Source of the DNA: Oscillospiraceae bacterium
GTDB lineage: Bacteria; Bacillota; Clostridia; Oscillospirales; Ruminococcaceae
NCBI GenBank assembly: GCA_017462785.1
Contig: JAFTQJ010000062.1
Coordinates: 1 to 41,678, forward strand
Length of the DNA stretch: 41,678 nt
Direction: 5' to 3'
In this document: one piece after another, positions 13,749-21,057 of the stretch
Position numbering within the stretch: position 1 is the stretch's first letter
How the letters are laid out: each line of letters begins with the position of its first letter
The notes under the pieces: model-generated
Database searches by the model: none
What the model was told of the DNA's origin: nothing
Seen by the model: only the letters and a program-made list of their open reading frames with translations
Position numbers and translations under genes: made by a program

Positions 13749-14978
13749 TTACCGCATCTGCAAAGGACGCTGGAAATGCACCGGCAGACCATTTCTCATG
13801 AGAATATCCACTTCGCCCTGAATCAGGGGGAGGAAGTATTTCACAGCGGAATCCGTTACCTGATTCTGCTCCGGCACGATCCACTTCTGCGGGAATTTCT
13901 TCTCCAGATTCGCCACATTCTTTGCGTCCGTCATTTCGATCGTCACCGCATAGGGCATGTCGCTCACTCTGCGGAAATACATCATCTTGCCCGTTTCGCC
14001 GTCCAATGCCGCACGGAGGGCATGCCTGCCGATCCGCTCCGCTTCGTCAATGTCGGTCTTGGAACAGATGTGGGAGGAGCATCTCTGCATCACATTCAGC
14101 TCCACAGAACGCACCTTGCAGCCGATCTCCTTTGCAACCAGACGCTCAAGATATTTGCCGATGCCGGAGAGGTACTTGTGACCGAAATTATCCGTTGCAC
14201 CGGACTGGAAATCCTCCAGACCCTCCGCACCGTCGGAAAGCGTCACGCCCTCGGACACAGCCACGACAACCGCCTTGTGCTTCGCCATTTCCTTGCGGAC
14301 ATCTTCGATGAACTGTGCACCGGAGAATTCGCATTCCGGCAGGTAGATCAGATGCGGAGCATCCTCGCCGTTGGCACGCAGCATGCAGGAGGATGCCGCC
14401 AGCCAGCCGCTGTGACGGCCCATAATTTCGATGACTGTCACGGACGGAATACTGTAAACTGAGCTGTCACGGATGATCTCCTGCACGGTCGCAGCCACAT
14501 ACTTCGCCGCAGAACCGAAGCCCGGTGTATGATCCGTTACGGGCAGGTCGTTGTCAATGGTCTTGGGCACACCGATCACACGGATGTCGGAGCCTTCCTT
14601 TGCCAGAAAATCGGAAAGCTTTACGACCGTATCCATCGAGTCGTTGCCGCCGATGTAAACAAAAATCCGGATTCTGTGACGCTCAAAGCATGCAAGGATC
14701 TTTTCATAAACCGAGGGTGCCTCCTCGTATTCCGGCAGCTTGTAGCGGCAGGAGCCGAGCATGGTGGACGGAGTCTGCCGGAGCAGTTCCATGTCCTCAT
14801 TGGTGCGGATCATGGATTTGAGGTTCACCAGATCATCATTGATGATGCCCTCGATGCCGTTGATGGAACCGAAAATTGCGTCGATCTTTTCGGTCAGGAT
14901 GCCCTGCTTGAATACGCCGACCAGACTTGCATTGATGGCACAAGTGGGGCCGCCGGACTGTGCAATTGCGATATTCAT
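13749..14978 (-). CDS. 6-phosphofructokinase, PPi-dependent type
   Basis: A 409-residue cytosolic glycolytic enzyme that phosphorylates fructose 6-phosphate. The N-terminal AQSGGPTCAINASL is the phosphate-binding loop of the PFK family. The phosphoryl-donor motif is IGGNDSMDT, with Asp where ATP-using enzymes have Gly, and the catalytic motif is PKTIDNDLP, with Lys. Both mark the pyrophosphate-dependent type, which is reversible. MGRHSGWLAA and PECEFS are further substrate-site motifs. The length of about 410 fits the PPi-dependent group rather than the 320-residue bacterial ATP enzymes. The start has GGGAGGAAAT upstream, and the promoter at 15061-15089 fits. Donor choice is inferred from motifs. 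Confidence 0.92.
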   Translation of the reverse strand: MNIAIAQSGGPTCAINASLVGVFKQGILTEKIDAIFGSINGIEGIINDDLVNLKSMIRTNEDMELLRQTPSTMLGSCRYKLPEYEEAPSVYEKILACFERHRIRIFVYIGGNDSMDTVVKLSDFLAKEGSDIRVIGVPKTIDNDLPVTDHTPGFGSAAKYVAATVQEIIRDSSVYSIPSVTVIEIMGRHSGWLAASSCMLRANGEDAPHLIYLPECEFSGAQFIEDVRKEMAKHKAVVVAVSEGVTLSDGAEGLEDFQSGATDNFGHKYLSGIGKYLERLVAKEIGCKVRSVELNVMQRCSSHICSKTDIDEAERIGRHALRAALDGETGKMMYFRRVSDMPYAVTIEMTDAKNVANLEKKFPQKWIVPEQNQVTDSAVKYFLPLIQGEVDILMRNGLPVHFQRPLQMR

Positions 14979-15060
14979 GTATATTTCCTCCCATAATCTG
15001 AACTTTCCGCTGTGTTCCGCCAGCAGTCATGCGTCCGCTGCGGAAGCTGTCCATACTATT

Positions 15061-15089
15061 ATTATAACAGATATTTTTTCCGATTACAA
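15061..15089 (-). promoter_or_regulatory. Promoter of the phosphofructokinase gene
   Basis: Minus-strand TTGTAA (15089-15084), 17 bases, TATAAT (15066-15061), about 80 bases upstream of the start codon. Confidence 0.7.
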
Positions 15090-15446
15090 GCGGATTGCAC
15101 CTGCTTTCCCGAAATTCGGGGGAATGATGAATTCACACAATTTTGTCCTCCCAAAACTGTGATTTTCTACAAATTCCTCCCGCTTCCCCCAATTTCATCC
15201 GGTTTTGCTCCTGCATCCGCTCCGCACATCTTCATGTACGTTTTGCAATATTGTGCTATCGAAGGTCAATATTGTACGAAGCCCACTTTACATTTACAAA
15301 ATAATATGTTATCATGATAACTGCCGGATGTCGAAAAATAGTGAAAGAACCTGCATTTTGAAAAAAGAAAAAAATTTTCAGATTTTTTCCAATCTTTTTC
15401 CGGCAGCGTTGTTATATTAGTAGAATCCACTTGCAAGGAGGACAGA
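15090..15446. promoter_or_regulatory. Intergenic region upstream of the second ECF sigma gene
   Basis: No gene is seen in these 357 bases. They contain the palindrome CCCGAAATTCGGG near 15106, a direct repeat CAATATTGTGC (15246-15256) and CAATATTGTAC (15268-15278) exactly 22 bases apart, and the 14-base perfect palindrome GTTATCATGATAAC (15308-15321). A -10-like TATATT stands at 15412-15417. The spacing of the direct repeat equals two helical turns, as in sites for tandem regulators. Which gene these sites serve is unknown; the sigma gene downstream is the nearest candidate. Confidence 0.4.
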
Positions 15447-16004
15447 ATGGAGAGAGTACTTGACAGCTATCTCCGTTATCTGAATGGTGATCAGGACGGT
15501 CTGCGTGACATCGTGGAACTGTATTGGAACAGTATGCTCCTGTTCACCAATGGTTATGTACATAACCTTTCCGAAGCTGAGGATATTTCGCAGGAAGCTC
15601 TGATCAAGCTGTCCATCAAGCGGCCGAAATTTGAACACGAAAGCCAGCTCAAAGCCTACCTGTTCACGATCTGCCGCAACCGTTCCCTGAACTACCTCAA
15701 ACGGCAGGGACGCATGCAGAATATCACGCCGGAGATAATGGAGAACATGAAAGACGAGATGCAGGAGGTGGAGGAGCGTATGGAATTGGATGATACCAGA
15801 CGCACGCTCCGCCACGCCATGGAGCAGCTCAAACAGGAATACCGTGAGGTGCTGTACCTGCGGTATTTTGAAGCACTGTCTGCTAAGGAGGCAGCGAAAA
15901 TCATGAAATGCAGCGAAAAAAAGCTGACCAATCTTGCATATCAGGCAAGGCAGCAACTCAAGAAAATTCTGGAAAAGGAGGGATTCAGCATTGAGAACAT
16001 ATGA
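15447..16004 (+). CDS. ECF-family RNA polymerase sigma factor (second system)
   Basis: A 185-residue sigma-70 family protein with only regions 2 and 4. Region 2 covers about 20-95 (SEAEDISQEALIKLSIKRP, then LKAYLFTICRNRSLNYLKR, the promoter-melting part). Region 4 covers about 120-175 (YREVLYLRYFEALSAKEAAK and a recognition helix CSEKKLTNLAYQARQQL). The linker is Glu/Met-rich. AAGGAGG precedes the ATG at the right distance. The downstream stalk protein starts inside the end of this gene, which marks a sigma/anti-sigma pair, though the partner lacks a zinc motif. Confidence 0.88.
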   Translation: MERVLDSYLRYLNGDQDGLRDIVELYWNSMLLFTNGYVHNLSEAEDISQEALIKLSIKRPKFEHESQLKAYLFTICRNRSLNYLKRQGRMQNITPEIMENMKDEMQEVEERMELDDTRRTLRHAMEQLKQEYREVLYLRYFEALSAKEAAKIMKCSEKKLTNLAYQARQQLKKILEKEGFSIENI

Positions 16005-16965
16005 CGAGATCGTATCAAATGTGGTCGAAGCAACTGCCGCACACCGCAGAAAAGTGAAGAAGATCCAGAGGATCGCTTCCGCATCCGCAATGTGTGCAGC
16101 CTGTGTGCTCGGGCTTTCAGTGTATCTGAATCTTGAACCGCAGCAGGTGCTTCCGGAATCTTCACAGGATGAAACCACGACCATTGTCACCGGTACAGTT
16201 CCGACAGAAACGGAAACTGCCGAAACCCTCACTCCCACATCCGGAGCCGCTTCGGAAACAGCCTCTTCCGCTGCATCCACAGAGCAGGCATCCGATCCGA
16301 CTGAGCCGACCGAAAACACTGGCACAGAAACAGCCGCCCCCTCTGTACCGCAGAGCAGCACCGCTTCCGGACAGCATACAGAAGCATCCTCTCAAGAAAC
16401 CCAGAACACCGGAACGACGGCGGAATCCAAACATAGTGAAGAATCCGTTCAGTCCCAGACAACTGTCAGAACAGAAACCACCCGTCAGACCAGCACGGAA
16501 CAAACGGAATCCACGCCAAAGCAGACAGAAACATCGGATCTGACCGAATCTGCATTACCTACGGAGCCGACCGAATCCACCGAAACCACCCCAAGACTGC
16601 CCGATCTGAATCACACTGACACAACGCAGCCGACAATGCCCCCCACCGAGCCGCCCAGTTATACCGAAGGAACCACCGCAGCGGAATCCACCGCAGCATC
16701 TTCTTCCGAAGCGACGGAACCCACCGAAGGTATATGTCCCAGCGATCCGCCAGCATCCGTTCCTACCGAAAATGACAGTATGACAGACGAAACGACCGTT
16801 ATCACGACGGAAAGTGACATGGACGAATGCGAAACAACCACAACGACCACAACCGAAACCAGCACTTCGGCGTTTCCGCTTACGGCGACAGAAACAGTCA
16901 CCCTGAGCCTTCAGCCCGTTTCACGCCGGAATGAATGGCTTGTATGGGCAGTTGCCGAAAGGTAG
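15991..16965 (+). CDS. Membrane-anchored Thr/Ser/Glu/Pro-rich stalk protein, putative anti-sigma factor
   Basis: A 324-residue protein starting at a TTG (15991) preceded by AAGGAGGG eight bases upstream, inside the last codons of the sigma gene. Residues 1-27 are a short basic cytoplasmic part (TYDEIVSNVVEATAAHRRKV). One membrane span lies at about 31-47. The remainder up to about 305 is low-complexity, dominated by T, E, S, P and Q (TETAETL, PTEPTEST, TTTTTTETST) and probably extended outside the cell. The last 20 residues are not repetitive (SLQPVSRRNEWLVWAVAER). Position implies anti-sigma function, but the cytoplasmic part is too short for a usual anti-sigma domain and has no zinc site. 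The repeats make the gene prone to length change. Confidence 0.7.
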   Translation: MRTYDEIVSNVVEATAAHRRKVKKIQRIASASAMCAACVLGLSVYLNLEPQQVLPESSQDETTTIVTGTVPTETETAETLTPTSGAASETASSAASTEQASDPTEPTENTGTETAAPSVPQSSTASGQHTEASSQETQNTGTTAESKHSEESVQSQTTVRTETTRQTSTEQTESTPKQTETSDLTESALPTEPTESTETTPRLPDLNHTDTTQPTMPPTEPPSYTEGTTAAESTAASSSEATEPTEGICPSDPPASVPTENDSMTDETTVITTESDMDECETTTTTTTETSTSAFPLTATETVTLSLQPVSRRNEWLVWAVAER

Positions 16966-16968
16966 CAC

Positions 16969-16997
16969 GATTCCCCTCCGTTTGCGGAGGGGAATTT
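16969..16997 (+). terminator. Terminator hairpin, left copy
   Basis: ATTCCCCTCCG and CGGAGGGGAAT form an 11-bp stem around TTTG, directly after the stalk-protein stop codon. Repeat copy C follows at once. An identical copy stands at 17216-17244. Confidence 0.75.
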
Positions 16998-17215
16998 AGT
17001 CTGTCGAAAAACTTCAATAGGTTCAAAGGGCTTTGCCCTTTGGCGGGTGGAGGGTACGCAGTACCCTCCAAACATAGCCCCTCCCCTCGGGGAGGGGTTG
17101 GGGCTGCTTCCCACGGGGTGGGGAGACGTCACGAAGTGACAGAGGGGACGGCACCGGTGAGGTGGGGGCAATCTTTGGGGTTCTAACCCCCAAAAAAGAC
17201 TTTTTTGACAAGCTG
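16998..17215. repeat. Terminator-flanked repeat element, copy C
   Basis: A 218-bp element bounded by AGTCTGTCGAAAAAC (16998-17012) and TTTTTTGACAAGCTG (17201-17215), imperfect inverted repeats. Modules in order: CAAAGGG-ctttg-CCCTTTG (17024-17042), GGAGGGTAC-gca-GTACCCTCC (17049-17069), CCCCTCCCC-tc-GGGGAGGGG (17078-17097), CCCAC-ggg-GTGGG, GTCAC-gaa-GTGAC (17128-17140), CACCGGTG, then GGTGGGGGCAATCTTTGGGG. No coding capacity is seen. The flanks are identical 29-base copies of the host gene's terminator. Copy B lacks the fourth and fifth modules. Confidence 0.85.
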
Positions 17216-17247
17216 GATTCCCCTCCGTTTGCGGAGGGGAATTTTTT
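17216..17247 (+). terminator. Terminator hairpin, right copy
   Basis: The 29 bases at 16969-16997 are repeated exactly and are followed by a total run of seven T. This copy has the full form of an intrinsic terminator. Confidence 0.8.
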
Positions 17248-17270
17248 TGAAAAACTGGTGTATTTGATAC

Positions 17271-17299
17271 TTTACAAGTTCCCGGAAATATGCTATAAT
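17271..17299 (+). promoter_or_regulatory. Promoter of the lepA operon
   Basis: TTTACA (17271-17276), 17 bases, TATAAT (17294-17299) with an extended TGC. It lies just downstream of the right terminator copy, so the repeat element does not separate the promoter from the gene. Confidence 0.8.
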
Positions 17300-17345
17300 A
17301 TAAGGTAAGCAATTTGTAACATACCGAAAAACGGAGGAATGAACC

Positions 17346-19148
17346 TTGGATTCTCAGAAGATTCGTAATTTCTGCATCATTGCCCATATCGACCACGGCA
17401 AATCCACCCTTGCCGACCGCATTCTGGAAAAAACAGAAACGGTCGCACAGCGTGATATGGAGCAGCAGATCATTGATAATATGGATTTGGAGCGTGAGCG
17501 TGGCATTACCATCAAAGCCCGTGCCGTCCGCCTGAATTACCGTGCACAGGACGGCGAGCTGTACACGTTCAATCTCATCGACACCCCCGGACATGTGGAC
17601 TTCAACTATGAGGTGTCCCGTTCTCTGGCTGCCTGTGAGGGTGCGATCCTCGTTGTCGATGCTTCACAGGGCATCGAAGCACAGACCCTTGCCAATACCT
17701 ACCTTGCCATTGAGCATGACCTCGAAGTCGTGCCCGTCGTGAACAAGATCGACCTGCCCTCCGCAGACCCCGAGCGTGTCTGTGAGGAGGTGGAAAATGT
17801 CATCGGTATTCCAGCATTGGATGCCCCCCGCATTTCTGCTAAAATGGGCACCAATATCGAGCAGGTGCTTGAAAAGATCGTAACGGACATGCCTGCACCG
17901 CAGGGCGATCCGGACGCTCCTCTGCAAGCCCTGATCTTTGACAGCTACTACGACCCCTACAAGGGCGTTATCATCTACGTCCGTGTCAAGGACGGCTCCG
18001 TCAAGGTCGGTGATACCATCCATCTGATGGCGACCGGCTCCGAGTTTGTCGTGACGGAAACGGGCTATATGTCCCCGTCCAATCTCATCAACACCGGTAC
18101 ACTGACGGCTGGCGAAGTAGGCTACATTGCCGCCTCCATCAAGAGTATCGGTGACACACAGGTGGGCGATACCGTCACACTTGCAGACCGTCCCTGTGAA
18201 GAGCCGCTGCCCGGCTACCGCAAGGTCAACCCCATGGTGTTCTCCGGTATCTATCCGGCGGACGGTGCGAAATACGGCGATCTGCGTGATGCCCTCGAAA
18301 AGCTCCAGCTCAATGATGCCGCACTGACATTCGAGCCGGAAACCTCCATTGCACTCGGTTTCGGTTTCCGCTGCGGATTTCTGGGTCTGCTCCATATGGA
18401 GATCATTCAGGAACGTCTGGAGCGTGAATACAACCTCGACCTGATCACGACAGCCCCCTCCGTTATCTACAAGGTCACCCTGACGGACGGCACCGTGCAG
18501 TATATCGACAACCCGACCAATTACCCCGACCCCTCCGTGCTTGCAAGTGCGGAAGAGCCGATGGTCAAGGCGGACATTCTTGTTCCGTCCGAATTTGTGG
18601 GCAATATCATGGATCTCTGTCAGGACAGACGTGGTACCTTCAAGGATATGCAGTACCTTGATGATACCCGTGTGACGCTCAAATATGAGCTGCCGCTGAA
18701 TGAGATCGTCTACGATTTCTTTGATGCCCTCAAATCCCGTACAAGGGGTTATGCATCCTTTGACTATGAGCTGCTCGGCTACGCACCCTCGAAGCTTGTC
18801 AAGCTTGACATTCTGCTCAACGGTGATATTGTCGATGCCCTTTCGTTCATCGTCCATGCGGACAAGGCATATTCCAGAGCAAGAAAGATCGCCGAAAAGC
18901 TCAAGGACAACATCCCACGCCAGCTGTTTGAAGTCCCGATTCAGGCAGCGGTCGGCGGCAAGATCATTGCCCGTGAAACGGTCAAGGCAATGCGAAAGGA
19001 TGTCCTCGCCAAGTGCTACGGCGGTGACATCACCCGAAAGAAGAAGCTGCTCGAAAAGCAGAAGGAAGGCAAGAAGCGTATGCGTCAGCTCGGTACAGTA
19101 GAAGTACCGCAGGAGGCATTCATGAGCGTCCTGAAGCTTGACGAATAA
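17346..19148 (+). CDS. lepA: Elongation factor 4 (LepA)
   Basis: A 600-residue ribosome-associated GTPase, complete for the family, that can back-translocate stalled ribosomes. The GTPase domain has G1 AHIDHGKST, the ERERGIT region of switch I, G3 DTPGH and G4 NKID. It continues through the EF-G-like domains II, III and V, and a LepA-specific C-terminal domain with KVDILLNG-type (here [19 protein letters not shown]) and [19 protein letters not shown] motifs. The ending [21 protein letters not shown] is diagnostic. The start is TTG at 17346 with GGAGG upstream. A small zinc-ribbon gene and hemW follow, near the common Firmicute lepA-hemW order; hrcA, grpE and dnaK, often next, are not here. 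Confidence 0.97.
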   Translation: MDSQKIRNFCIIAHIDHGKSTLADRILEKTETVAQRDMEQQIIDNMDLERERGITIKARAVRLNYRAQDGELYTFNLIDTPGHVDFNYEVSRSLAACEGAILVVDASQGIEAQTLANTYLAIEHDLEVVPVVNKIDLPSADPERVCEEVENVIGIPALDAPRISAKMGTNIEQVLEKIVTDMPAPQGDPDAPLQALIFDSYYDPYKGVIIYVRVKDGSVKVGDTIHLMATGSEFVVTETGYMSPSNLINTGTLTAGEVGYIAASIKSIGDTQVGDTVTLADRPCEEPLPGYRKVNPMVFSGIYPADGAKYGDLRDALEKLQLNDAALTFEPETSIALGFGFRCGFLGLLHMEIIQERLEREYNLDLITTAPSVIYKVTLTDGTVQYIDNPTNYPDPSVLASAEEPMVKADILVPSEFVGNIMDLCQDRRGTFKDMQYLDDTRVTLKYELPLNEIVYDFFDALKSRTRGYASFDYELLGYAPSKLVKLDILLNGDIVDALSFIVHADKAYSRARKIAEKLKDNIPRQLFEVPIQAAVGGKIIARETVKAMRKDVLAKCYGGDITRKKKLLEKQKEGKKRMRQLGTVEVPQEAFMSVLKLDE

Positions 19149-19160
19149 GGAGGAATTCTA

Positions 19161-19481
19161 ATGAAAAAACACAATTGTCCCCACTGCGGTGAACCTGCAT
19201 TCACCCCCATCCAGAAAGCACTTGCTGGCTCCCTGCGTACCAACGGCAAGCCCTGCCCCCACTGCGGCAGAAAATGCTGCAACGGCATGGCATCCATCTA
19301 TTTTTCTTCTGCAACCAGTGTTATTTCGCTGATCATCATCATTGCTTCCTATATCATGATCTCCGATAAAATGACCAGCACCATCATCATTATCGCATGC
19401 ATTGCTGTCAGCCTGCTTCTGAACTTCCTGTTCGATATGTTCTTCGGCAAGCTGACCGAACCCATCCGTATTATGGAATGA
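19161..19481 (+). CDS. Small zinc-ribbon membrane protein
   Basis: A 106-residue protein. The N-terminal 40 residues contain CPHCGE (C6, C9) and CPHCGRKCC, two CxxC knuckles that should bind one zinc ion. Two hydrophobic segments follow, at about 47-66 and 73-93, joined by a short polar turn. The zinc ribbon is on the side before the first span. AAGGAGG lies before the start, 12 bases after the lepA stop codon, and the last codons overlap the start of hemW (ATGA). It is therefore translated as part of the lepA-hemW operon. The family resembles small Clostridial proteins of unknown role; a link to translation or haem is only positional. Confidence 0.8.
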   Translation: MKKHNCPHCGEPAFTPIQKALAGSLRTNGKPCPHCGRKCCNGMASIYFSSATSVISLIIIIASYIMISDKMTSTIIIIACIAVSLLLNFLFDMFFGKLTEPIRIME

Positions 19482-20557
19482 CGGGGCTGTACTTCCACAT
19501 CCCGTTCTGTGCCAAAAAATGCCCCTACTGCGACTTTTTCTCCGTGTCCTATCACAAGGAGACCGTTTCGCAGTATGTCGGGGCGATCATCCGGAATCTG
19601 TCGGCGTACGCTCCCGAAGAGATGGTGGATACCATCTATTTCGGCGGCGGTACGCCGTCACTCTTATCCGCCGCACAGATCGGAGAGATCCTCAACGCCT
19701 GTGCAAAATATGCACACCTGAGCGATTCTCCCGAGATCACACTCGAATTCAACCCCACGGGGGAGCGTACACAGTACCTCCATGACCTCCGCACAGCTGG
19801 CATCAACCGTCTTTCCATCGGAACACAGAGCTTTTCCGATGCACAGCTCTCCCTTCTCGGGAGAACGCACCGTGCCGCCGACGGCATCCGCACCGTCATG
19901 ACCGCAAAGGAACAAGGCTTTGACAATCTTTCCTGTGACCTCATGCTTGCCTGTCCGCACCAGAGCGAGGCAGTCCTTGCCGAAACGCTCGATATATTGG
20001 GAAAACTCCCCATCACCCACGTTTCCGCCTACCTTTTGCAGGTGGAGGAGGGGACACCCCTTTCCGGCAGCAGTGAGCTGCTTTCCCATCTTCCGGATGA
20101 TGATACTTCGGTTGACCGCTACCTCCAGACCGTGCGGACGCTTGCAGAATTCGGCTTTCAGCAGTATGAGGTTTCCAGCTTTGCAAAAGCCGGCTTTGAA
20201 AGCAGACATAATACCAAATACTGGACGTGCGAACCCTATCTCGGCATCGGAGCCGGAGCACATTCCTGCTATGGCGGAACGAGATTTCAGGCAAAGCGTG
20301 ACATTGCCGCATTCTGCACCGCCCCCATCCAGCCCACAGAGCTGATCGACCCATCCCCCTGCGGCACGGAGGAACGCCTGATGCTTGCCCTCCGGATGAA
20401 GAGGGGAGTTCCCGTGGACGCACTCACTTTGCAGGCACAAAAAAAACTCCCCCTTCTCGAAAAAGGGGGCTATCTCAGAGCAGAAAATGGCTGTGTTTCG
20501 CTGACACCGGAGGGCTTCGCCGTATCCAACGCCGTCATTGCCGCACTGCTCGGATAG
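19478..20557 (+). CDS. hemW: Radical SAM protein HemW (HemN-like)
   Basis: A 359-residue radical SAM protein of the HemW group, thought to be a haem chaperone and not a true coproporphyrinogen oxidase. The radical SAM cysteines are C11, C15 and C18 in FCAKKCPYC, preceded by FHIPF. GGGTPS, LEFNP, RLSIGTQSF and LLGRTH are standard family motifs, and the HemN_C domain is present (NTKYW, GIGAGAHS, ALRMKRGV). True HemN has an additional N-terminal segment and cysteine, absent here. The ATG overlaps the stop of the small zinc-ribbon gene; the longer frame upstream overlaps that gene and is not used. Confidence 0.93.
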   Translation: MTGLYFHIPFCAKKCPYCDFFSVSYHKETVSQYVGAIIRNLSAYAPEEMVDTIYFGGGTPSLLSAAQIGEILNACAKYAHLSDSPEITLEFNPTGERTQYLHDLRTAGINRLSIGTQSFSDAQLSLLGRTHRAADGIRTVMTAKEQGFDNLSCDLMLACPHQSEAVLAETLDILGKLPITHVSAYLLQVEEGTPLSGSSELLSHLPDDDTSVDRYLQTVRTLAEFGFQQYEVSSFAKAGFESRHNTKYWTCEPYLGIGAGAHSCYGGTRFQAKRDIAAFCTAPIQPTELIDPSPCGTEERLMLALRMKRGVPVDALTLQAQKKLPLLEKGGYLRAENGCVSLTPEGFAVSNAVIAALLG

Positions 20558-20566
20558 GAGGAAACC

Positions 20567-21019
20567 ATGATCATACAAGCCAGTACCGCCGACCTACAGA
20601 CCGTTTTCGACATCGTACAGACGACCATCGCAGCGATCTATCCGCACTATTACCCCAAGGGTGCGGTGCAGTTCTTTCAGGAGCACCACAGCATGGAGCA
20701 CATCGCCAAGGATCTTGCAGAGGGTGCGGTCTATCTGCTCTATGACGGCGAAGTGCCAGCCGCCACGCTGACCATCAACGGCAATGAGATCAACCGCCTG
20801 TTCGTCCTGCCGCAGATGCAGGGGAGGGGATACGGCACAAAGCTGATGGATTTTGCGGAATCCCGCATCGCCGCCCAGCATGCAGAAGCCGTGCTCTGCT
20901 CTTCCTTTGCCGCACAGGAGCTGTACATGAAACGAGGCTACACCATCGACCGCTATTGGAAGATCCCCTGTGCATACGGTGACTTCCTCTGTTACTACAC
21001 CATGCAGAAACCGCTGTAG
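20567..21019 (+). CDS. GNAT-family N-acetyltransferase
   Basis: A 150-residue cytoplasmic acetyltransferase of the GNAT fold. Motif A is clear at about 85-105: NRLFVLPQMQGRGYGTKLM, in which QGRGYG is the acetyl-CoA pyrophosphate loop. The C-terminal strand holds ELYMKRGYTIDRYWKI, the usual FYxKxGF-like motif B. The substrate cannot be told. It starts nine bases after hemW with a GGAGG site, so it is the last gene of the lepA operon, and a strong hairpin follows. Confidence 0.88.
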   Translation: MIIQASTADLQTVFDIVQTTIAAIYPHYYPKGAVQFFQEHHSMEHIAKDLAEGAVYLLYDGEVPAATLTINGNEINRLFVLPQMQGRGYGTKLMDFAESRIAAQHAEAVLCSSFAAQELYMKRGYTIDRYWKIPCAYGDFLCYYTMQKPL

Positions 21020-21026
21020 AGTGCGA

Positions 21027-21055
21027 AAAATCCCCCTCATCCGAGGGGGATTTTT
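21027..21055. terminator. Bidirectional terminator
   Basis: AAAATCCCCCTC and GAGGGGGATTTTT form a stem around four bases between the GNAT gene and the convergent carboxypeptidase-like gene. T-runs occur on both strands. Confidence 0.88.
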
Positions 21056-21057
21056 GA

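Noticed and set aside
13749..14996. Plus-strand frames opposite the phosphofructokinase
   Set aside because: The minus strand carries every PFK motif in order; the plus-strand frames have no starts or recognisable domains.
15934..15990. Upstream ATG extension of the stalk protein
   Set aside because: It would overlap the sigma gene by 70 bases with no ribosome site. The TTG at 15991 has AAGGAGGG at a proper distance.
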